Assembly (NCBI GenBank): GCA_016716705.1
Contig: JADJVF010000006.1
Coordinates: forward strand, 62,001 to 126,000
Direction of reading: 5' to 3'
Length of the DNA stretch: 64,000 nucleotides
Origin: Holophagales bacterium
Lineage (GTDB): Bacteria; Acidobacteriota; Thermoanaerobaculia; UBA5066
Shown here one piece after another: positions 59,823 to 64,000 of this stretch. The first letter of the stretch is position 1. Each line of letters begins with the position of its first letter. Position numbers and translations under genes: made by a program. The notes beneath the pieces were generated by a model, which did not search any database, had not been told where the DNA came from, and worked only from the letters and a program-made list of their open reading frames with translations.

Positions 59823-61287
59823 ATGGAAGACAGGAAAGCCATCCTCTACGGCCGCCTGGTGGTCTTCGCCTCCTGGCTGGCCGTTTTCTGCCTCTTCGGG
59901 TACCGCGCGACCTTCGCGATCCTGAAGGGACCCATGGGCGTGACGATGGGCTGGTCCACGGCCCAGGTCACCCTCGGCTACTCGCTGATGATGGTGGTCT
60001 ACGCCGTCACGGCCTACTTCTCCGGGATGATCCTCGACAAGTGGGGGACGAAGCCCGTCTACGCGATCGCCGCCGTCTTCGGCGGCCTCGGCTTCATCCT
60101 CACGTCGATGATCAGCTCGCACGCCGCGTACCTCTTCACGTTCGGCGTCCTCGGCGGCATCGCCACCGGCATGCTCTGGGTCACGTCGACGGTCTCGGTC
60201 CGCAAGTGGTACGTGGGCAAGTCGTACGCCACGATGTGGGGCTTCGCCTTCGCGGGCGCCCCGATGGCGCAGTTCGTCCTCGCGCAGGTCGTCAAGCCGA
60301 AGCTCGGCGCCGCCCAGAAGGGCCTCGACGAGGCGGTCAAGACGCTCCTGCCGAACGCGGACGACCTCCAGGGCAAGGAGCTCGCGACGGCGATCGCCGG
60401 CAAGCTCAAGGAGCCCGGCACCCTCGACGTCCCGGCCGTCAAGGACGCGCTCGCGACCCTGACCGCCGCCTGGCGCGGCGAGATGATGATCCTCGGGGTC
60501 ATCGTCTTCGCCGCCCTCGTCCTGGCCGTCATCGTCGCAAAGCAGTCGCCCGACTCCTACGGCATGAAGCCGTTCGGCGCGATGCCGGCTCCCGCCGGCG
60601 GAGGCGCTCCGGCCGCCGAGTACGAGTGGGGCGTCGGAGAGGCGTTCTCGAAGTACGCGATCTGGGCGGCGATCCTCACGTTCCTCACCTCGATGATGGC
60701 CGAGTTCCTCATCTGGACGCAGGTCGTCAGCTACTGGACGCAGGACGTCGGCTTCAGCCTCGCCAAGGCGACGCAGACCTACGCCGTCATCGGCCTCATC
60801 GGCATCTTCTCGATGCCGATCATGGGCAAGATCGCCGACAAGGTCGTGACCCTCATGGGCAACGAGGTCAAGGGGCGGAAGGCGATGCTGATGGTCGGAC
60901 CGGGGACGGGCGTCCTCGCCTGCCTCTTCCTCCTCGGCACGAAGCAGGGCGACTTCTTCGCCTACGTCGCCTGCTTCATCTTCGCCGTCTACTGGGCGAT
61001 CGTCCCCGGCGGCGTCGTCGGGTACACGGGCGCCATCTACGGCCGCAAGACCCTCGGCAAGATCTGGGGCCTCGCCACGATGATCGTCATGGGCATCGGG
61101 CCGTTCCTCGGCTCGTTCATCGGCGGCTGGCTGAAGGACGTCTCCGGCAGCTACACCTACTCGATCTACTACGCGCTCGGGTCGTTCGTCGTCTCGATCG
61201 TCCTCGCGACCACGCTCCCCGCTCAAGGCGGAGCCGAAGGTCCGCGTGCCGGTCGGCGCGGCGATCGCGCCCGGACGCGCGAGCTGA
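59823..61287 (+). CDS. OFA-like MFS transporter of the hpd cluster, frame interrupted
   Basis: About 488 residues after repair; 12 membrane helices, with the MFS motif GMILDKWGTKPVYA and a large soluble loop (about 165-215). It resembles the oxalate/formate antiporter group. Location between hpdC and hpdA suggests import of 4-hydroxyphenylacetate or exchange with product. The C4 run near 61218 has one C too many: with three, TLP joins to LKAEPKVRVPVG and ends at 61287. Length is 3n+1. The uncorrected frame runs to 62402. Confidence 0.85.
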
Positions 61288-61302
61288 CCCCGGAATTCCC
61301 CG

Positions 61303-61336
61303 GGGCCTCCCGCCGCGGCCCGGCGGCGGGAGGCCC
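61303..61336 (+). terminator. Strong hairpin between transporter and hpdA
   Basis: Arms GGGCCTCCCGCCGC and GCGGCGGGAGGCCC are perfect over 14 bp with a 6-base loop, followed by TCTTCTC. It could be a partial terminator or mRNA stabiliser before hpdA. Confidence 0.6.
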
Positions 61337-61395
61337 TCTTCTCACGGCCGGGCACGGGGCGGGGCGGGGATCTCCCCGCGGGAGCGGAGGACGTA

Positions 61396-62334
61396 ATGGC
61401 CAGCGGCGACACCAGGGGACTGGTCTTCGACATCCAGGGGCACTCGGTCCACGACGGGCCCGGCACGAGGACGACGGTGTTCCTCAGCGGCTGCCCGCTG
61501 TCCTGCGTCTGGTGCTGCAACCCCGAGGGGCTCTTCACGAAGCCCGTCGTCGTCCGCCGCGAGATCAAGTGCAAGCACTGCGGCCGCTGCGTCGAGGCCT
61601 GCCCGCACCACGCCATCACCGTGAACGAGGCGGGCTCGGCGGCGTTCGACCGGGCCTTCTGCGACGTCTGCACGACGCACGAGTGCGTCCAGAACTGCTA
61701 CCACGAGGCGCTCGAGGTGAGCGGAAAGTGGATGACGGTGGACGACCTGATGGCGGTCTTCAAGCGGGACCGTCAGTTCTGGGGGAGCCGCGGCGGCGTG
61801 ACCTTCAGCGGCGGCGAGCCGCTCCTCCAGCGGGAGTTCATCCTGGAGGTCCTCCGGCGCTGCCGGGAGGCCCGGCTCCACGTCTGCATCGAGACGACCG
61901 CCTGCGTTTCGGAGAGCTACCTCTTCGAGGCGCTGAAGAACGTCGACTGGATGTTCGTCGACATCAAGCAGATGGACCCGGAGCGCCACAAGGAGCTGAC
62001 GGGCGTCTCGAACGAGCTGATCCTGTCGAACATCAAGGCCCTGGCCGCCTCGGACTGGCCCGGGTTCGTCGTCGTGAGGATCCCGGTGATCCCGGGCTGC
62101 AACGACTCCGAGGAGAACATCCGGGCCACGGCGAAGTTCGTGAAGGACGCCGGTCTCGAGGTCATCAATCTCCTGCCGTTCCACCGCCTGGGCGAGTCGA
62201 AGTACCGCCAGCTCGGGCAGCATTACGCGTTCGAAGACCATCCCGGAACACCCGTCGAGGCCCTGGCCCCGCTCAAGGCGCTGGTCGAGGCCGAGGGGCT
62301 GACCTGCTACACGGGGTGGAAGACCCCCTTCTGA
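61396..62334 (+). CDS. hpdA: HPAD activating enzyme, radical SAM
   Basis: 312 residues. It uses SAM to place the glycyl radical on HpdB Gly879. The SAM cluster motif CxxxCxxC is in SGCPLSCVWCCNPEG; a ferredoxin-like insert has CKHCGRCVEACP and CDVCTTHECVQNC for two extra Fe-S clusters. FSGGEPLLQ is the SAM-binding GGE. Length and motif order match glycyl radical activases. It follows the transporter and probably shares its promoter. Confidence 0.92.
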   Translation: MASGDTRGLVFDIQGHSVHDGPGTRTTVFLSGCPLSCVWCCNPEGLFTKPVVVRREIKCKHCGRCVEACPHHAITVNEAGSAAFDRAFCDVCTTHECVQNCYHEALEVSGKWMTVDDLMAVFKRDRQFWGSRGGVTFSGGEPLLQREFILEVLRRCREARLHVCIETTACVSESYLFEALKNVDWMFVDIKQMDPERHKELTGVSNELILSNIKALAASDWPGFVVVRIPVIPGCNDSEENIRATAKFVKDAGLEVINLLPFHRLGESKYRQLGQHYAFEDHPGTPVEALAPLKALVEAEGLTCYTGWKTPF

Positions 62335-62398
62335 GGGCTCCGCATCCTGGCGGCGCGGCCCCGCGAGCCGACCAGGGACAGAGGAAACGAGGACTCCA

Positions 62399-63742
62399 AT
62401 GACGAATCGACTCACCGCACTGGCTTGCGCGGCGCTGATCCTGGCGCCGGCCGCCCGGGGCGAAGATGCCAAGACCGCGCCGGCCCCGGACCCGTGGAAG
62501 ATCACCTGGGAGGTCGGCGCCGAGGAGCGGGTCCGTTCAGAGGCGCAGAACAACAGCTTCGACTGGAACGACGCCACCGACGACCACCGCCTCTGGTACC
62601 GCTTCCGCACCCGGGTCTGGGGCAAGGCGACGATCGGGACCAGGGGCGAGGTCTACGTCGGCCTCAACAACGAGAGCCGCAAGACGGTCCATCCCGACAC
62701 GCCGTTCAAGTGGGACGAAGTGGTCTTCGAGAACGCCTACGTCGACTGGAAGCTCGACCCGTCCGTCTCGCTGCGCGTCGGGCGGCAGAACCTGATGCGG
62801 GGGGAGGGCTTCGTCCTCTTCGACGGGACGTCGGGCGACGGCTCGCGGACGGCGTATTTCAATGCCGTCGACGTGACGTTCGGCTGGAAGAAGTCGAAGG
62901 TCGAGCTGATCGGGATCTCCGACCCGGCGAAGGACTGGTACCTCCCGGTCATCAACGACAAGAACAAGCTCCTCCAGGAGTGGGACGAGGCGGCCGTCGG
63001 CCTCTACACGGGCCGCGACCTGCCGAAGACGGCCATCGACGGCTACGTCTTCTGGAAGAGCGAGAAGGACGACTACCGGGCGACCACGAACGCCCAGTTC
63101 CAGCCCGATCGCCAGTTCGGTACGGTCGGCGCGCGTGTCGTCCAGCAGCTCCCGGAGGGGTTCTCGGTCACCGCCGAGGCCGCGTGGGAGTTCGGGCAGG
63201 AGAAACCGAAGCCGGGCGTTGCCGGGGGGGACAAGGACATCGCCGCGTGGGGCGGCTACGTCTACGCGAAGAAGACGTTTCCCTTGTCATGGAAGCCGTC
63301 TCTCCAGGTCGGCTGGATCGGGATGTCCGGCGACGACCCGAAGACGACGAAGAACGAGGGGTGGGATCCCCTCTTCTCGCGCTGGCCGAAGTGGAGCGAG
63401 CTCTACATCTACAGCCAGGTGCCCGAGAAGGGGGTCGCCTACTGGACGAACCTCTCCATGTGGCAGGCGGAGATCCTCGCGAGCCCGGCGAAGTTCCTGA
63501 GCCTCCGCGGGACCTACTACTACATGAACGCTTTCGAGCCGTTTCCGGGGAGCCCCAAGGTCTTCGGCAAGGGGAAGAAGCGGGGAGACATGTATCAGGC
63601 GCGGGCCGACGTGACTTTCTCGAAGTCGCTCAAGGGGCACGTCCTCTACGAGTACCTGAAGCCGGGCGACTTCTACGTCGGCCGCGACTCGGCCTACTTC
63701 CTGAGGTTCGAGCTGATCTACAGCTTCAAGAAGATCTTCTGA
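62399..63742 (+). CDS. Outer-membrane beta-barrel channel (alginate-export-like)
   Basis: 447 residues with a signal peptide ending near ARGED and many amphipathic strands, ending in aromatic YSFKKIF. It resembles the AlgE-type alginate export family (PF13372), used here and elsewhere for diverse small substrates. Position after hpdA suggests a channel for 4-hydroxyphenylacetate or p-cresol. The ligand is not shown by sequence. Confidence 0.78.
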   Translation: MTNRLTALACAALILAPAARGEDAKTAPAPDPWKITWEVGAEERVRSEAQNNSFDWNDATDDHRLWYRFRTRVWGKATIGTRGEVYVGLNNESRKTVHPDTPFKWDEVVFENAYVDWKLDPSVSLRVGRQNLMRGEGFVLFDGTSGDGSRTAYFNAVDVTFGWKKSKVELIGISDPAKDWYLPVINDKNKLLQEWDEAAVGLYTGRDLPKTAIDGYVFWKSEKDDYRATTNAQFQPDRQFGTVGARVVQQLPEGFSVTAEAAWEFGQEKPKPGVAGGDKDIAAWGGYVYAKKTFPLSWKPSLQVGWIGMSGDDPKTTKNEGWDPLFSRWPKWSELYIYSQVPEKGVAYWTNLSMWQAEILASPAKFLSLRGTYYYMNAFEPFPGSPKVFGKGKKRGDMYQARADVTFSKSLKGHVLYEYLKPGDFYVGRDSAYFLRFELIYSFKKIF

Positions 63743-64000
63743 GAGACACCTGGTGATGGCCGTGCCCGGCTCCGCGGCGCCCCCCGGCTTTCCGCCGTCC
63801 CCCGCGCCCGGGCATGGCCGTCCCTTTTCGACGAGTCCCTATAATTCGCGCCGGAGGGCCGCCGCCGCGGCAGCCGACCCGGTGAGAACGGTCCGATACG
63901 ATTCCTGGCGACTTCCCGCCCCTTTCGCCCGGGAGCACCCTGGCTGGCGCCCTCGCGCAGGCGCTCCGTCAGGGTCGCCCGCTCCTCCCCGCGGTCGACC
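63743..64000. other. Right-edge region with no assigned gene
   Basis: A long imperfect stem (GGCCGTGCCCGG with CCGGGCATGGCC) follows the channel gene and may terminate it. A TATAAT hexamer is at 63840-63845, without a good -35. Open frames run off the edge but none has a clear start or family. Confidence 0.35.

Noticed and set aside
59406..61673. 755-residue minus-strand frame over hpdC and the transporter
   Set aside because: Shadow frame; charged low-complexity product with no membrane or domain features.
61288..62402. C-terminal extension of the MFS transporter over hpdA
   Set aside because: Arises from one extra C near 61218; the corrected frame stops at 61287.

Overview
The window reads as a GC-rich, Gram-negative bacterial chromosome segment. 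I infer an Acidobacteriota-type anaerobe or facultative anaerobe, probably from a draft or metagenome assembly. The reasons are cytochrome c maturation (System I), outer-membrane beta-barrels, TonB, an HtrA protease, futalosine-pathway menaquinone synthesis (mqnE), alpha2beta2 glycine-tRNA ligase, several GT-C membrane proteins and an oxygen-sensitive glycyl radical enzyme system. This taxonomic call is an inference from gene content, not a marker-gene placement. I see no rRNA, tRNA, CRISPR array or complete insertion sequence.

Layout: 1-2808 (minus) is ccmA-B-C-D-E-(F), with a Cys-type CcmE. 2864-13705 is mixed: a DUF374 acyltransferase, a threonine dehydratase-like lyase, a beta-barrel, a large membrane/TPR/kinase protein, a YkgJ-like protein, a zinc MDR reductase, a Nudix/histidine kinase pair and radC. 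13760-25000 holds metG, a LOG-family gene, four membrane GT-C-like proteins (two broken), tatD and a small zincin. 25002-36442 (minus) is the classic translation/RNA superoperon rimP-nusA-infB-DUF503-rbfA-nrnA-truB-rpsO-pnp. 36643-46164 holds a TonB-like protein, htrA, mqnE, an MFS transporter, recO, glyQ and glyS. 46191-54826 is mixed: a fourth GT-C-like protein, a chalcone isomerase-like protein, a long GreA/GreB-type factor, a DUF4037/MFS/nitrilase operon and a TPR protein.

The most interesting part is 54829-63742. It is a complete 4-hydroxyphenylacetate decarboxylase system: hpdB (catalytic glycyl radical subunit), hpdC (small Fe-S subunit), an OFA-like MFS transporter, hpdA (radical SAM activase) and an outer-membrane channel. 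A convincing sigma-54 promoter and inverted repeats precede it. Divergently transcribed are a 77-residue protein and two tandem DUF4125-like proteins. Every published HPAD active-site position that I could check by a constant offset (Ser, Cys, Glu, His, Glu, Gly) is present, as are eight candidate Fe-S ligands in HpdC. The expected reaction is anaerobic decarboxylation of 4-hydroxyphenylacetate to p-cresol.

A second window-wide theme is single-base indels. At least ten genes, including nusA and glyS which should be essential, need exactly one base added or removed to restore one reading frame, mostly in G or C runs. I treat these as probable assembly or sequencing errors. One GT-C gene (20431-22013) differs more deeply from its neighbour paralogue and may be truly decayed. 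Neighbouring genes commonly overlap by 4 bp (ATGA, GTGA, TTGA), implying translational coupling; I used this to choose many starts.
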